This document shows positions 9,235 through 19,909 of a DNA stretch of 64,000 bases, piece after piece. Under the pieces are notes generated by a model. That model searched no databases and had not been told where the DNA came from. It was given only the letters and a program-made list of their open reading frames with translations. The stretch spans positions 62,001 through 126,000 of the forward strand of contig JASGMJ010000003.1 in NCBI GenBank assembly GCA_030156535.1. The letters are read 5' to 3'. A program made the position numbers and the translations under genes. The DNA comes from Candidatus Sumerlaeota bacterium. Lineage in GTDB: Bacteria; Sumerlaeota; Sumerlaeia; SLMS01; JAHLLQ01. Every line of letters starts with the position of its first letter. Within the stretch, counting starts at the first letter, position 1.

Positions 9235-9561
9235 CGTTCCGCCCCTTCCACCAACCTCTGAATCCAACGACCGGCCCGCACTGAGTGTGGGCCGGTTCTT
9301 CTGTGCGCCAGATATGGCGCGTCCCGCGGATTCGCTGAACAGGATTCCTACCCGCATGGTGGTGGGACAGACGAGGTCAAGTCTGTATACCATGTCTTGA
9401 TCGCAGCCACCAAACTGAATACCGAGAATCGAAGACTTCTCCCGGAGCCGTCTCATGGAGCCGGGAGATGCACCCGGAGAGACATCGAAACGGATTTTCG
9501 TCTTGCACGGGTGCGGCGCGGGGCAAACCCTGCCGCCCGATTGCCACGGGAGGCTGCACAC
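9235..9561. other. Intergenic region korB-hisI
   Basis: No gene is seen in these 327 bases. It holds the korAB terminator, a small GCGCCA/TGGCGC inverted repeat near 9305-9320, and presumably the hisI promoter. A TATACC near 9386 could be a -10 element but I see no convincing -35 partner. Confidence 0.6.
9271..9300 (+). terminator. Rho-independent terminator of korAB
   Basis: CCGGCCCGCAC and GTGTGGGCCGG form an 11-base-pair stem (one G-U pair) with a TGA loop, followed by TTCTTCTGT. Confidence 0.8.
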
Positions 9562-9987
9562 ATGGGTGACACCACAATCCGCCCCGAAATCCAGAGCCTG
9601 ATCGACCAGGTGAAGTTCGACGACAAGGGCCTCGTGCCCTGCATCTGCCAGGACGCGGCCACGGGCGAAGTGCTGATGTTCGCGTTCATGAACCGCGAGA
9701 GTCTCGGAATCACGCTGGAGCGCGGGCTGGCCTGCTACTACTCGCGTTCGCGCGGCAAGCTGTGGCTCAAGGGCGAGTCCAGTGGCCACACCCAGAAGAT
9801 CAAGGACATCCGTCTCGACTGCGACGCCGACTGCCTGCTCATCAAGGTGGAGCAGCAGGGGGCGGCCTGCCACACGGGCTACCGTTCGTGCTTCTATCGC
9901 CATCGCGATGCCGCGGACACTTGGGCACCGGATGGCGAGCCGCTCTTCAGCCAGAACGAAATGGACGCCAAGTACGGCAAGAAGTGA
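9562..9987 (+). CDS. hisI: Phosphoribosyl-AMP cyclohydrolase
   Basis: This enzyme opens the adenine ring of phosphoribosyl-AMP, the third step of histidine biosynthesis, in the cytoplasm. Family motifs are complete: [20 protein letters not shown] (about 59-78), the metal-binding aspartates in LDCDADCLL (about 85-93), and the zinc-binding region [14 protein letters not shown] (about 100-113). At 141 residues it is the stand-alone form, without a fused HisE pyrophosphohydrolase. The ATG at 9562 follows CGGGAGG at a 9-base distance; longer in-frame openings upstream add unrelated sequence. It is not in a his operon here. Confidence 0.94.
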   Translation: MGDTTIRPEIQSLIDQVKFDDKGLVPCICQDAATGEVLMFAFMNRESLGITLERGLACYYSRSRGKLWLKGESSGHTQKIKDIRLDCDADCLLIKVEQQGAACHTGYRSCFYRHRDAADTWAPDGEPLFSQNEMDAKYGKK

Positions 9988-10111
9988 CGAGAGGGTCTTC
10001 TATTCTCAGGCTGGTAGGCTGTGCTTCGCAACCGTCTGTCACGGATGGGCGGTTGGGCTTCACCGTCCGTGTTGATCGGCTCTTCTCCGCCGTACGTTCC
10101 CCCAAATAACC

Positions 10112-10139
10112 CGGGCGCCGCTTTTCTTCGCGGCGCCCG
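10112..10139 (-). terminator. Probable terminator of the cold-shock gene
   Basis: CGGGCGCCGC and GCGGCGCCCG form a perfect 10-base-pair stem with an 8-base loop. Read on the minus strand it follows the cold-shock gene stop by about 30 bases and is followed by GGTTATTT, a weak T-rich tail. It could also stop transcription coming from hisI. Confidence 0.55.
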
Positions 10140-10170
10140 AATGCATGGCCGTTGCTTGTTCCGCCGGGTG

Positions 10171-10380
10171 TCAGCTCAACGCGACCACCTTGTCCGCCTT
10201 CATTCCCTTGGGCCCCTGAATCGATTCGAAACTGACGCGCTGCCCTTCGGTCAGGCTCCGATGCCCTTCCGCCTCGATCGACGAAAAATGCACGAAGTGA
10301 TCCTTCCCCCCGCCGTCGGGAGCGATAAATCCGAATCCCTTCTCCACGTTAAACCACTTCACTGAACCTGTAAGTGCCAC
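10171..10380 (-). CDS. Cold-shock domain RNA chaperone
   Basis: A 69-residue single cold-shock domain (OB-fold) protein binding single-stranded RNA and DNA. It starts [20 protein letters not shown] with RNP1 (KGFGFI), then RNP2 (HFVHFSSI), and ends ADKVVAL as typical CspA-family proteins do. The start codon is GTG at 10380 with GGAG about 8-9 bases upstream. It is a lone gene reading away from the esterase gene. The 352-base divergent spacer is long enough to contain the extended 5' leader common in csp genes. Confidence 0.93.
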   Translation of the reverse strand: MALTGSVKWFNVEKGFGFIAPDGGGKDHFVHFSSIEAEGHRSLTEGQRVSFESIQGPKGMKADKVVALS

Positions 10381-10732
10381 TGTTCCAACTCCATTTAGTG
10401 AACTGATGCCGGTTTACGTGCCGGCACCATGCGGTCCATCGCTTGTGTCATCCTCTCCGATCTTCCGCCGGAAGGCCCGCTGCTCATTGCCGTCCGCTCT
10501 GAATGGCTATTGCCAGCGGAAGACGAGGATCAACGGATCGGAGTTTGATAGGAACTTATCAACCCTCTTACCGCATGGGTGTGATTTCAAACCGCCATTC
10601 ATCACTTCATTGGGTCAATGGTCAAAATTGCCTTGTTTCTTTTTTCCGCCATCTCCGGCGGGCGGGATTGGGCTTCCCTTCCTTCCGCTGTTTCTGCCAT
10701 AATTTGGCTCCTTCGGGAGGTCTTGTTCTCCG
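10381..10732. other. Divergent intergenic region between cold-shock and esterase genes
   Basis: No gene is recognised in this spacer, which is AT-richer than its surroundings. A small TGCCGG/CCGGCA hairpin (10407-10426) would lie in the leader of the cold-shock transcript, close to its start codon. The promoters of both flanking genes must lie here, but I see no clear -35/-10 pair. Confidence 0.5.
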
Positions 10733-11374
10733 ATGCACAAACGCCCTCTTTTCCTTCTTGTTCTCGTCCTTCTGGGGGGAGCCTTCCTGTGGTTCCTCTT
10801 TGGGCGCTCGTCGCTGAACACCTGGCCCATCGTGAACGAATCGCCTTCGGGGTCCACGATTGTGGCGCTCGGCGACAGCCTGACGTTCGGGTACGGCCTG
10901 GCTCCCGAGCAGAGCTACCCGGCCCAGCTCGCCGCGCGCCTTGGCCGCCCTGTCATCAACGCCGGCATCAACGGCAACACGACGGAGGATGCCCTGCGGC
11001 GGCTCGACCAGGACGTGCTGGCGCGCGACCCCGCCGTGGTGCTCGTCTGTCTGGGCGGCAACGACATGCGGCAGAAGTGGGACCTGGAACGCACGATGGC
11101 GAATTTGCGAGAGATTACCGAGCGCCTTCAGGCCAGCGGCGCGCTGGTCGTCCTGATCGGAATCGAGGGCGACGGGCTGATCTACTCGAACGACCAGGGC
11201 GAGGCCTACGAGGCGTTGGCGCGCGAGAAGGGCGCCGTCTACGTGCCCAACATGCTCAAGGGGGTTCTCGGGCATCCTTCGCTGATGCACGACCCCTTGC
11301 ATCCCAACGCCGCGGGCTATGAGAAGTTTGTCGACCGGCTCACCGATATTGCCGGGGACTACCTCGAACACTGA
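10733..11374 (+). CDS. GDSL/SGNH-family esterase or lipase (TesA-like)
   Basis: A 213-residue envelope hydrolase. Residues 5-24 are a hydrophobic signal or anchor segment. The four SGNH blocks are all present: [11 protein letters not shown] (catalytic Ser), [11 protein letters not shown] (oxyanion Gly), [11 protein letters not shown] (Asn), and [13 protein letters not shown] (catalytic Asp and His) near the C-terminus. This is the arylesterase/lysophospholipase TesA type; the natural ester or thioester substrate is not predictable. Eighteen bases separate it from the release-factor-like gene, suggesting co-transcription. Confidence 0.88.
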   Translation: MHKRPLFLLVLVLLGGAFLWFLFGRSSLNTWPIVNESPSGSTIVALGDSLTFGYGLAPEQSYPAQLAARLGRPVINAGINGNTTEDALRRLDQDVLARDPAVVLVCLGGNDMRQKWDLERTMANLREITERLQASGALVVLIGIEGDGLIYSNDQGEAYEALAREKGAVYVPNMLKGVLGHPSLMHDPLHPNAAGYEKFVDRLTDIAGDYLEH

Positions 11375-11391
11375 ACGGATGGGGATCACTG

Positions 11392-11745
11392 ATGGAGGGC
11401 TACAGGCTACCGGAGAGCGACGACGCGTTGCTGGAAGAATGCGACGTCGACGTCTTTTGCTCCAGCGGCCCCGGAGGGCAGAACGTCAACCGGCGGGAAA
11501 CGGCGGTGCGTTTGCGTCATCGCCCCACGGGAGTGGTCGTCTCGTGCCAGGACGAGCGCAGCCAGCTCCGCAACAAGGTGCGCTGTCTGGAGCGGCTGCG
11601 CGAGCGCCTGACCCGTCTCGTGCATCGGCGCAAGCCGCGCGTCTCCACTGCGACCCCGGCGCGGGTGCACCGCAAGCGGCTGAAGGCAAAGCACCACCGC
11701 GCGGGCCTGAAGGCGCAGCGGCGCCGGCCGGCGTCCGACGAGTAG
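11392..11745 (+). CDS. Small GGQ release-factor-like peptidyl-tRNA hydrolase
   Basis: A 117-residue protein with the RF-1 catalytic domain only: [24 protein letters not shown] carries the GGQ that hydrolyses peptidyl-tRNA in the ribosome. This is followed by the conserved [16 protein letters not shown] and a strongly basic C-terminal tail ([19 protein letters not shown]). It lacks the codon-recognition domains of RF1/RF2. It belongs to the broad family including ArfB/YaeJ and the PrfH-like proteins; ArfB-type ribosome rescue is plausible but the exact subfamily is uncertain. Confidence 0.85.
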   Translation: MEGYRLPESDDALLEECDVDVFCSSGPGGQNVNRRETAVRLRHRPTGVVVSCQDERSQLRNKVRCLERLRERLTRLVHRRKPRVSTATPARVHRKRLKAKHHRAGLKAQRRRPASDE

Positions 11746-11954
11746 AAGTCCGCAAGCCCGGGATACTCTCGTATTGGCGAACGTCCTGCTTGAGCGCCCC
11801 ACGGCCCCGGATTACCTTTGCGGCTCGGCTGACTGAAAACCATTCTTTCCGGGCCTGTCGTGAGGCAACTCATGGCGGGACGGGATACACCACCGCCCAC
11901 CCCGTCTGCTGGCCCCTGCCCGCGGACGGAGTCTTGACCGAGGGATGACGAAGT

Positions 11955-13565
11955 ATGGGCCTGCTTTCCAAGCTGTTCGGCAGCAAGGCAAAGAACCGGG
12001 AGATGCAAGTGCGCGGCGCCGTGCTCGACGATGTGCGCAGCATCACGGCCGAGCCGATGAAATGCGAAGGCTGTCTCGCCAAGCTCAAGGATGCCTTTCC
12101 ACCCGAAACCGGGTACGACCTGCGGCTGGAAGCGGTCAACCGCCTGTTCGACCTGGAACGCAACGACTGGGCGGAGGCGCTGGCGCTGGACATGGCGCTG
12201 GACCCCAAGTGCCCTCTGCCGATCATGAAGGGGCTGGCGCGTCACTTCATCGAACTCGACCGCATCGGCGAAGTCGAGGAAGCGGTCAGGCGCCTTGTGC
12301 TCACCAAGCCGTCGGAGACGGAGTTCGCGGTGCTGCTGGCGCGGCACTACCTCCGCCATCGCAAGTTCGACGAGGTGCTGGAAGACATCCAGCCGGCCCT
12401 CGATATTGCTCCCGACGCGCGGCATCTCTATGCCGTGATCGGGGAGGCGCACTCGCGGCTCAAGCGCCACGAGGAAGCAATGGTCCATCTGCGCACGGCA
12501 TGCGAATTGTACGAAGAGGCTTTCCGGCTGCGTCAGGTGCTGCCGGACGAAATGAACGCCGAGCAGCTTGAGTACTCGCGCTTGTACGCGATGCTGGAGG
12601 ATGCGGCCCGCGTTCATCTTGGCGAGGAACACATGGCCGACGCCTTCGAGGGACTGGCGCTCCAGCCCTCCAGTTTCGGCCTGCAGAACGAGGCGGGCAA
12701 GATTGCCGCCGAACGCATCGACTACAAGCCCCCGAGCCTTGAGCTGCATTCGCTGGAGGAAGTCGACGCGCTGATCGAAGCCTGCGGCGACGATCCGGAA
12801 AAGGCCGGGCACCTGAGGATGCTCAAGGGGAAGAAGGCGTTGCGCGACGGGCGTTTCGAGGACGCGATGGCGCTTTTCCGCGAGTCCCTGGAACTCGACC
12901 TCGAATTGTACGCGTCGTACTTCGGCTGGGCGGCGTGCGATGCGCTGCTGCGGCTCGATGAATTTCCCGCACCGAAGGAAGGTTTTCCCGAAGCGTCGCG
13001 CGGCGATCTCGAAAAGGTCTGCCCGGACCTGCCCAAGATGACCGCACGCGAGGTCCGCATCGTCGAGGCCGCCGCCGCCCCCATTGCCCGCTTTCTTCCG
13101 CAGCTCGCGGCGTTGGATTTCACGTGCCGCGTGCATCCGCTCGACGTGCGCCTGACTGACATCTATCCGGAGCGCGTGCAGATGCGTTTCGAAATGGACA
13201 ACAAGCCCCCCGCGGCGGTGAGTTCCTTCGCCGCGAAGGGGAAGGCGCACACGCGCCTCGACGAGTTCCTCCTCGTGCGTCCCGAGCAGTTCACGTTCGC
13301 GCGTGAACTTGGCTTTCTCGTTTCCGACGCACTGCTCGAACAAGGCGGTGCGAATCTGGAGAAGGCCAAGGAATTGCACAAGAAGGTGCAGGCCTGCTTC
13401 GGCCCGGGGCAGGCGCATCCATCGGCGGCATTTGACGCGTTCATCGCTTCGGCGTGCGAGAACCTCGCCTGCGTCACGCTCTTCGGCGATGCTGCGCGCA
13501 GCGAGTTCACCGAGTCCTGGGAGAAGCAGGGCGTCTTCGATTTCCTGCACACCCTCGCAGGCTGA
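11955..13565 (+). CDS. Cytoplasmic TPR-repeat protein of unknown function
   Basis: A 536-residue soluble protein with no signal peptide or membrane segment. The first 350 residues are a chain of helical pairs that read as tetratricopeptide repeats (EFAVLLARHYLRHRKFDEVL, ARHLYAVIGEAHSRLKRHEEA, RMLKGKKALRDGRFEDAMAL). The C-terminal 180 residues match no family I recognise. A single MKCEGCLAKL motif near residue 35 could be a half zinc site. It is probably a protein-interaction scaffold. It precedes elbB by 21 bases and may share its transcript. Confidence 0.7.
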   Translation: MGLLSKLFGSKAKNREMQVRGAVLDDVRSITAEPMKCEGCLAKLKDAFPPETGYDLRLEAVNRLFDLERNDWAEALALDMALDPKCPLPIMKGLARHFIELDRIGEVEEAVRRLVLTKPSETEFAVLLARHYLRHRKFDEVLEDIQPALDIAPDARHLYAVIGEAHSRLKRHEEAMVHLRTACELYEEAFRLRQVLPDEMNAEQLEYSRLYAMLEDAARVHLGEEHMADAFEGLALQPSSFGLQNEAGKIAAERIDYKPPSLELHSLEEVDALIEACGDDPEKAGHLRMLKGKKALRDGRFEDAMALFRESLELDLELYASYFGWAACDALLRLDEFPAPKEGFPEASRGDLEKVCPDLPKMTAREVRIVEAAAAPIARFLPQLAALDFTCRVHPLDVRLTDIYPERVQMRFEMDNKPPAAVSSFAAKGKAHTRLDEFLLVRPEQFTFARELGFLVSDALLEQGGANLEKAKELHKKVQACFGPGQAHPSAAFDAFIASACENLACVTLFGDAARSEFTESWEKQGVFDFLHTLAG

Positions 13566-13586
13566 AATTCACCAAGGAGTGAAACC

Positions 13587-14255
13587 ATGACGAAGAAGAG
13601 AGTCGGCATCATGCTGTCCGGTTGCGGCGTGTACGACGGCAGCGAAATCCAGGAAGCCGTTTTCGTTCTCCTTGCCCTTGATCGCGCGGGAGCCGCGACC
13701 GTCTTCATCGCCCCCAATATCGAACAGATGCACGTTATCAATCACAAGGAGGGGCATCCCTCGACGAAGGAGACGCGCAACGTCCTTGACGAGTCCGCGC
13801 GCATCGCACGCGGCAGCATCCGCGACGCCGCCGACGTGATGGCCGGAGACCTCGACGCGCTGGTCTTTCCCGGCGGCTTTGGTGCCGCGAAGAATCTGTG
13901 CACGTTCGCCGTCGATGGAGCGAAGTGCACCGTCGATCCGCAGGTCGAACGCCTGATCAAGGCCATGCATGCCGCGGGCAAGCCGATGGGATTCGCCTGC
14001 ATCGCGCCGGCAATCGCGGCAAAGGTGCTCGGTCCCGTCCACGTGCAGCTGACGATTGGCACCGATGAGGACACCGCAAAGGCACTCGAAGAGATGGGCG
14101 CAAAACACGTCAACGCGCACGTGACCGAGTGTGTCGTCGACGAGGGCAACAAGGTGGCGAGTGCGCCAGCCTACATGGATGGCAAGGCGCGCCCCAGCCA
14201 GGTGCTGGAGGGAATCGAGAAGATGGTGGCGAAGGTGTTGGAGATGGCGTCCTGA
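13587..14255 (+). CDS. elbB: Glyoxalase of the ElbB family (DJ-1/PfpI superfamily)
   Basis: A 222-residue class I glutamine amidotransferase-like protein. The start KRVGIMLSGCGVYDGSEIQEAV and the nucleophile-elbow region MGFACIAPAIAAK, with the reactive cysteine, match ElbB. The E. coli homologue has glyoxalase activity and was historically linked to isoprenoid synthesis. Length is standard. AAGGAG lies 8 bases before the ATG. Its stop codon lies inside a perfect 20-base palindrome shared with the convergent kinase gene. Confidence 0.9.
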   Translation: MTKKRVGIMLSGCGVYDGSEIQEAVFVLLALDRAGAATVFIAPNIEQMHVINHKEGHPSTKETRNVLDESARIARGSIRDAADVMAGDLDALVFPGGFGAAKNLCTFAVDGAKCTVDPQVERLIKAMHAAGKPMGFACIAPAIAAKVLGPVHVQLTIGTDEDTAKALEEMGAKHVNAHVTECVVDEGNKVASAPAYMDGKARPSQVLEGIEKMVAKVLEMAS

Positions 14256-14265
14256 TCAGGACGCC
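14246..14265. repeat. Perfect inverted repeat at the convergent elbB/kinase junction
   Basis: GGCGTCC-TGATCA-GGACGCC is a perfect 20-base palindrome including the elbB stop codon, 12 bases before the end of the convergent kinase gene. It has no T-tract on either strand, so it may be a bidirectional mRNA-end hairpin rather than a classic terminator. Confidence 0.5.
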
Positions 14266-14276
14266 ACGGGGTGCTG

Positions 14277-17200
14277 CTAGTCCGTCGAAAGGCTGGGCGC
14301 TGTGGCGAGAACGTCCTCTGCCGTGACGTTGGGCGAGCTGCGATTCAGGCGCTTCCACCATTCGATTTGCTGGGAGAAGGTCATCGATGCGCTGGCCGGA
14401 TGAGGATATTCCCCCATGTTCCAGGGGAAGCTGTTGGCGACCTCGATGCCGGTGGTCGAGACCATGACAAGATCGCGGCCATTGGGAGTGAAGGCCACTC
14501 CCAGGTAGAGTCTGCCGTCCTCGTTCGAGGTGACCGTCAGAATCTCACGTCCGGCTTCGGTGTCCCAGACTTTCACGGTGCCGTCCTTGGCCGTGCTGGC
14601 CAGGCGGGTGCCGTCGGGATTGAAGGCGGCGCTGATGACGGTGCGCTGATGGCCCGTCATGACGGCGTGGACGTCGCCCGTAGTCAAATCCCACAGCGTG
14701 ATGCGGTCGTCCGTTCCGCCGGAGGCCAACATGAGGCCGTCGGCGGAAAAGGCAAAGCAGATGCCCGGAGTTCCCTCCGCCTCCAGTTGCCGGGCAATCG
14801 TGCGATTGGCCAAATCCCAGAACACGATATCGCGCGCGTTGTAGGAAACCACGAGCGATTCGCCGGAGGGATGAAAGGCGATGGCCTTGATGAGATCGTA
14901 GCCGCGTGAGGTGCTCTTGCGCATCTCCTCCGGGCGGGTCAGCACGCCGAGTGGCTCCAGCGTCTTGCCGTCGAACAGGCGCACGTCGTCGCTGAAGTCG
15001 GCGACGGCGATCAGGCGGCCGCCAGGGCTGAAGCGCGCCTCCAGCGCCGTGTCTTCCACGAGTGTGCCAAGAAGCTCTCCTGTCACTGAATCGATCACGA
15101 CGGCATCTTGGGTGGCGCGGTCAACGCGCACGAGGCGCGCGTAGTCCTCGCTGAAGTCCGAATCCATCGCGAGAACGGCGTACTCCTGCCCGTCCTGACG
15201 CGCGATTGTGGCGCCCGCCTCCACGAGCCATTTCCTGTCGCGATTCCGCCAGACGGCGCTGCGGGCTTCGTGAACGCCATAGGCGCGCACGCGCACCGTG
15301 GCATCACGCAACTCGGTCATCGTCGGCTTCGGATCCAGTGTGTACGACGGCAGGAGTCTTTCCAGGGAGAAGACTCTGACCGAACGGCGCGACGTTGTGA
15401 CGAGGCGCTTGCCATTGGGGGAAAAGTGCACTTTCCACATGGGGTCGTCGGCCTGAACCGAGGTGATGCGGTTGCCTGTCTTGAAATCCCACAGAGTGCA
15501 AAGGCCGGCGTCGTCGGCCGTGGCGATCAGCTCGCCGTCGGGACTGATATCGATGTCGTGAAGGTAGGCCGCTTCATTCCTGAAAACGCGCAGGAGTTCG
15601 CCCGTTTCCGTTTCAAAGATGCGGATGTTGCGATCGCTGCCCGCGGTGGCGATGAACTCGCCCGAGGGATGAAACGCGATGCCGAGAACGTTCTCCGGAT
15701 GGCCTTTGTACTCGGCCAGCTTGCTGCCCGTGGTGCTGTCGTAGAGAGCGGCGCGATTGCCCAGTGTGGCGACGGCCAGTGCCTGGCCATCGGGGCTGAA
15801 GCGAACATCGTAGACATCGTCCCCGAAATCCTCGATCACCAGGCCGGGCGTTCCCGTGATGGCATCCCACAGACGCACCGTCTCGTCGGCACCGCAGGTT
15901 GCAAGGCGTTTGCTGTCGGGCGAGAAGTCCACCCCGCGCAGCATCTCTGTGTGCCCTTCGAGGCGGTGCATCACGTTGCCCGAGACGGCGCCGAGCAGGT
16001 AGGCGGAGTTATCGCGGGAGACACCGGCAATCCAGTGTCCATCGGGGCTGATGGCGACGCTCCACAGGAGCTGCGTTCCCACCGGCGTGTGCCAGAGCGG
16101 TGCTCCCGTGGCCGCGCTCCAGCGTGCCACTCCCTTGGCGTCGCTGGTGACGACGGTTGCGGCATCAGGTGAGAAGAGGGCGTCGAAAACGTCCACGGAA
16201 TTCAGCGACAGATCCTCGCGCTGAACCTGGGACATCAGGTGCCCCCATTCCCAGTTGGCGAAGACCTGGGGCACTCGGTTGAGGAGCATCTCGCTTGTCT
16301 TCTCAATCCGGCCCTGCTGGAGCGTGGCGTCGGCGATTCCAATGGAGGAGAAGTATTGCTCGCGCGTGGCGCGCAGGCGGGCGCGGTCGGCGGCCTCGCG
16401 CGAGGCGCGGGCGATGTCGCGTTCCACGGCCAGGTTTGCGGCGGACTTGTGTTGATCCATGGCGTACTTCATGCCGCCAACGACGAGCACGGCCATCAGG
16501 AGCAGCGCGCCGACAACGGCCACCTTGCGCTGCTCGTGGATGCGGGCGGTGCGGCGGTGCAGGGCGGCCACTTCTTCGTGGACGGTTTCGGATTCTTCGC
16601 GGTCGATGATCTGGTCGGCGAGCGCGCCGGCCAGCGTCAGATCGCCGTGGGCGATGGCACTGCGCGAGTAGCGGCTGAGCACCATCTCCCGCAGCGTGTC
16701 CACATCGGGGTTGCGCGACCACTTGGCCACGGCCTGCTGGAGCAGATTCAGGCACTCTGTAAAGTCGCCGTAGATGTTCTCGGTGCGGCCGTCGTTCTCG
16801 CTGCCATCGCGCGAGGAATGGCGGCTGTCGCGGAGGTTGAGCGGATGCACGCCCGTGTCGAGCCCGACAAGGCGGTCGGCGACGCGGGCGGTGAGGCGAA
16901 GCGAGTCGCGGCGATTGGTCGAACCGGAGAGGTACTCCTGAATGTGGCGGATAAACTCCTCGGCCGTCTGAAGGCGGTTCTCGGGGTGTTTCTCCAGGCA
17001 CTTCATCGCGAGTTCGGCGAGTTCTGCGGGAACGTAACGCCCGGCCACGCGCTCGCGCGGGTCGGTAATCTCGCCTTTGCGCGCACGGGCCATCGACAAA
17101 TACGAAGTGCGGTCGTCGTGCGGATAGGTGCCTGTCAGCACGAAGTACAGGCAGCCGCCGAGCAGATACATGTCCGTCAGCGTCGTGATTTCCTCTGCTG

Positions 17201-18086
17201 TCGGCTGGGTCTGCTCCGGTGCCATCAGGCAGGGGGTTCCCCCCGGGCTCGACGCGGTGATCGGCGTGGGGATGCTGCTCTTCAGATCGGCCAGTGTCTT
17301 CAGGTCTTCCTCGGGGTCGCCGACGAAGACGGCAAGCCCCCAGTCCATCAGCAGGACTTCGCCGTAGGCCCCGACGATGACCTGCGAGGGCTTGAGGTCG
17401 CGGTGAACGATCGAGCGCGAGTGCGCGAAGGCGACGGCCTGCGCCATGTCCAGCAGGATCGTCAGGTGCTTGTGCAGATAGTCGTCGAGGTCGAGCTTGT
17501 CGGAGTCCACGCGCAGAAGCTGATTCCAGGGGGTTCCCTTGACCAGCTTCATGGCCAGCAACGGGTGCCCGTTGTCGTCGGTTCCCAGATCGTAGATGGG
17601 GACGATGTTGGGGTGGTCGAGCTGGGCGGTGATGTAGGCTTCCTGGCGGAACTGATCGTCGAGGATGAGGACTTCTTCCTCGTCGTCTTCGATTTCGGCG
17701 TAGTGGGTGTCCTGGATTTTTTTGACGGCCACGGTGCGGCCGAGCGAAGCCTGCACCGCCTCCCAGACTTCGCCAAAGCCACCCATGCCGACGCACTGGC
17801 GCAGGATATAGGTGGAGCAGGGCCCCGCCTGGGGCGGAATCAGGTCGGCCGGATTGAGGCGCCCCCCCGGAGCAGCAGAGGAGCGAAACGAGATCCCGAC
17901 GGTCTCCTGCTCCATGACCTGACGGATTCCCCAGGTCACCGACCCCGACTCGGAGGTGCTGGACTTGCGGGTACGCCACTCGGTGCTGGGCTCGCGGCGA
18001 TAGGATTCACGCGGGTCGTCCGGCAAATCGTCCGGCAGCGGTCCGGCGGTCTTGTCGTTGGGATCAACGTTCTCGGCGTTGCTCAT
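14277..18086 (-). CDS. Membrane Ser/Thr protein kinase with C-terminal WD40 propellers
   Basis: A 1269-residue receptor-type kinase. The N-terminal kinase domain (about 93-390) shows GMGGFGEV (100-107), the lysine in VAVKK (122), HRDLKPSQV (228-236) and DWG (248-250, a frequent variant of DFG in planctomycete-like kinases). One transmembrane helix follows near 522-544, so the sensor half is predicted outside the cytoplasm. From about 620 to 1240 there are about a dozen WD40-like blades with repeated FSPDG and LWD endings, enough for two propellers. The catalytic-loop Asn that binds Mg in most kinases is Gln235 here. GGGAG lies before the ATG. The sensed signal and substrates are unknown. Confidence 0.9.
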   Translation of the reverse strand: MSNAENVDPNDKTAGPLPDDLPDDPRESYRREPSTEWRTRKSSTSESGSVTWGIRQVMEQETVGISFRSSAAPGGRLNPADLIPPQAGPCSTYILRQCVGMGGFGEVWEAVQASLGRTVAVKKIQDTHYAEIEDDEEEVLILDDQFRQEAYITAQLDHPNIVPIYDLGTDDNGHPLLAMKLVKGTPWNQLLRVDSDKLDLDDYLHKHLTILLDMAQAVAFAHSRSIVHRDLKPSQVIVGAYGEVLLMDWGLAVFVGDPEEDLKTLADLKSSIPTPITASSPGGTPCLMAPEQTQPTAEEITTLTDMYLLGGCLYFVLTGTYPHDDRTSYLSMARARKGEITDPRERVAGRYVPAELAELAMKCLEKHPENRLQTAEEFIRHIQEYLSGSTNRRDSLRLTARVADRLVGLDTGVHPLNLRDSRHSSRDGSENDGRTENIYGDFTECLNLLQQAVAKWSRNPDVDTLREMVLSRYSRSAIAHGDLTLAGALADQIIDREESETVHEEVAALHRRTARIHEQRKVAVVGALLLMAVLVVGGMKYAMDQHKSAANLAVERDIARASREAADRARLRATREQYFSSIGIADATLQQGRIEKTSEMLLNRVPQVFANWEWGHLMSQVQREDLSLNSVDVFDALFSPDAATVVTSDAKGVARWSAATGAPLWHTPVGTQLLWSVAISPDGHWIAGVSRDNSAYLLGAVSGNVMHRLEGHTEMLRGVDFSPDSKRLATCGADETVRLWDAITGTPGLVIEDFGDDVYDVRFSPDGQALAVATLGNRAALYDSTTGSKLAEYKGHPENVLGIAFHPSGEFIATAGSDRNIRIFETETGELLRVFRNEAAYLHDIDISPDGELIATADDAGLCTLWDFKTGNRITSVQADDPMWKVHFSPNGKRLVTTSRRSVRVFSLERLLPSYTLDPKPTMTELRDATVRVRAYGVHEARSAVWRNRDRKWLVEAGATIARQDGQEYAVLAMDSDFSEDYARLVRVDRATQDAVVIDSVTGELLGTLVEDTALEARFSPGGRLIAVADFSDDVRLFDGKTLEPLGVLTRPEEMRKSTSRGYDLIKAIAFHPSGESLVVSYNARDIVFWDLANRTIARQLEAEGTPGICFAFSADGLMLASGGTDDRITLWDLTTGDVHAVMTGHQRTVISAAFNPDGTRLASTAKDGTVKVWDTEAGREILTVTSNEDGRLYLGVAFTPNGRDLVMVSTTGIEVANSFPWNMGEYPHPASASMTFSQQIEWWKRLNRSSPNVTAEDVLATAPSLSTD

Positions 18087-18282
18087 GAGTCTCCCGGGGC
18101 AGTATCGTCGTGATGGATGGGGCGGCTGCCCGGTACAATGGTATGTATCACCTCGCGCCTTATCCCCCGAAAAGACGCCGTCGAACCGTATCAGGGAACA
18201 ACGCCTGACGCAACTGTACGTGAGTCACTGCCTCCCCCAGCAAGTAGAAATCGTCCTCTGCCAGCGCTTTTTGGATGCGCGG

Positions 18283-19818
<1,536 letters not shown>

Positions 19819-19909
19819 GGCGAAGGCCTTGGAAATCTGTTGTCCGGCGGGGAAATCCGGCGTGATGTCGAACGCACGGAATTCGCCGCTTCGACGAAAG
19901 GGTCTGACC

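Noticed and set aside
6468..9903. Long minus-strand frames under korAB and hisI
   Set aside because: They mirror the conserved korA, korB and hisI reading frames and show no protein family character.
14246..14265. Perfect palindrome as a recombination or attachment site
   Set aside because: It coincides with a stop codon at a convergent junction and no integrase or mobile gene is present; an mRNA-end hairpin is simpler.
16239..18113. A 624-codon plus-strand frame
   Set aside because: It is fully antisense to the kinase gene, whose motifs are unmistakable.
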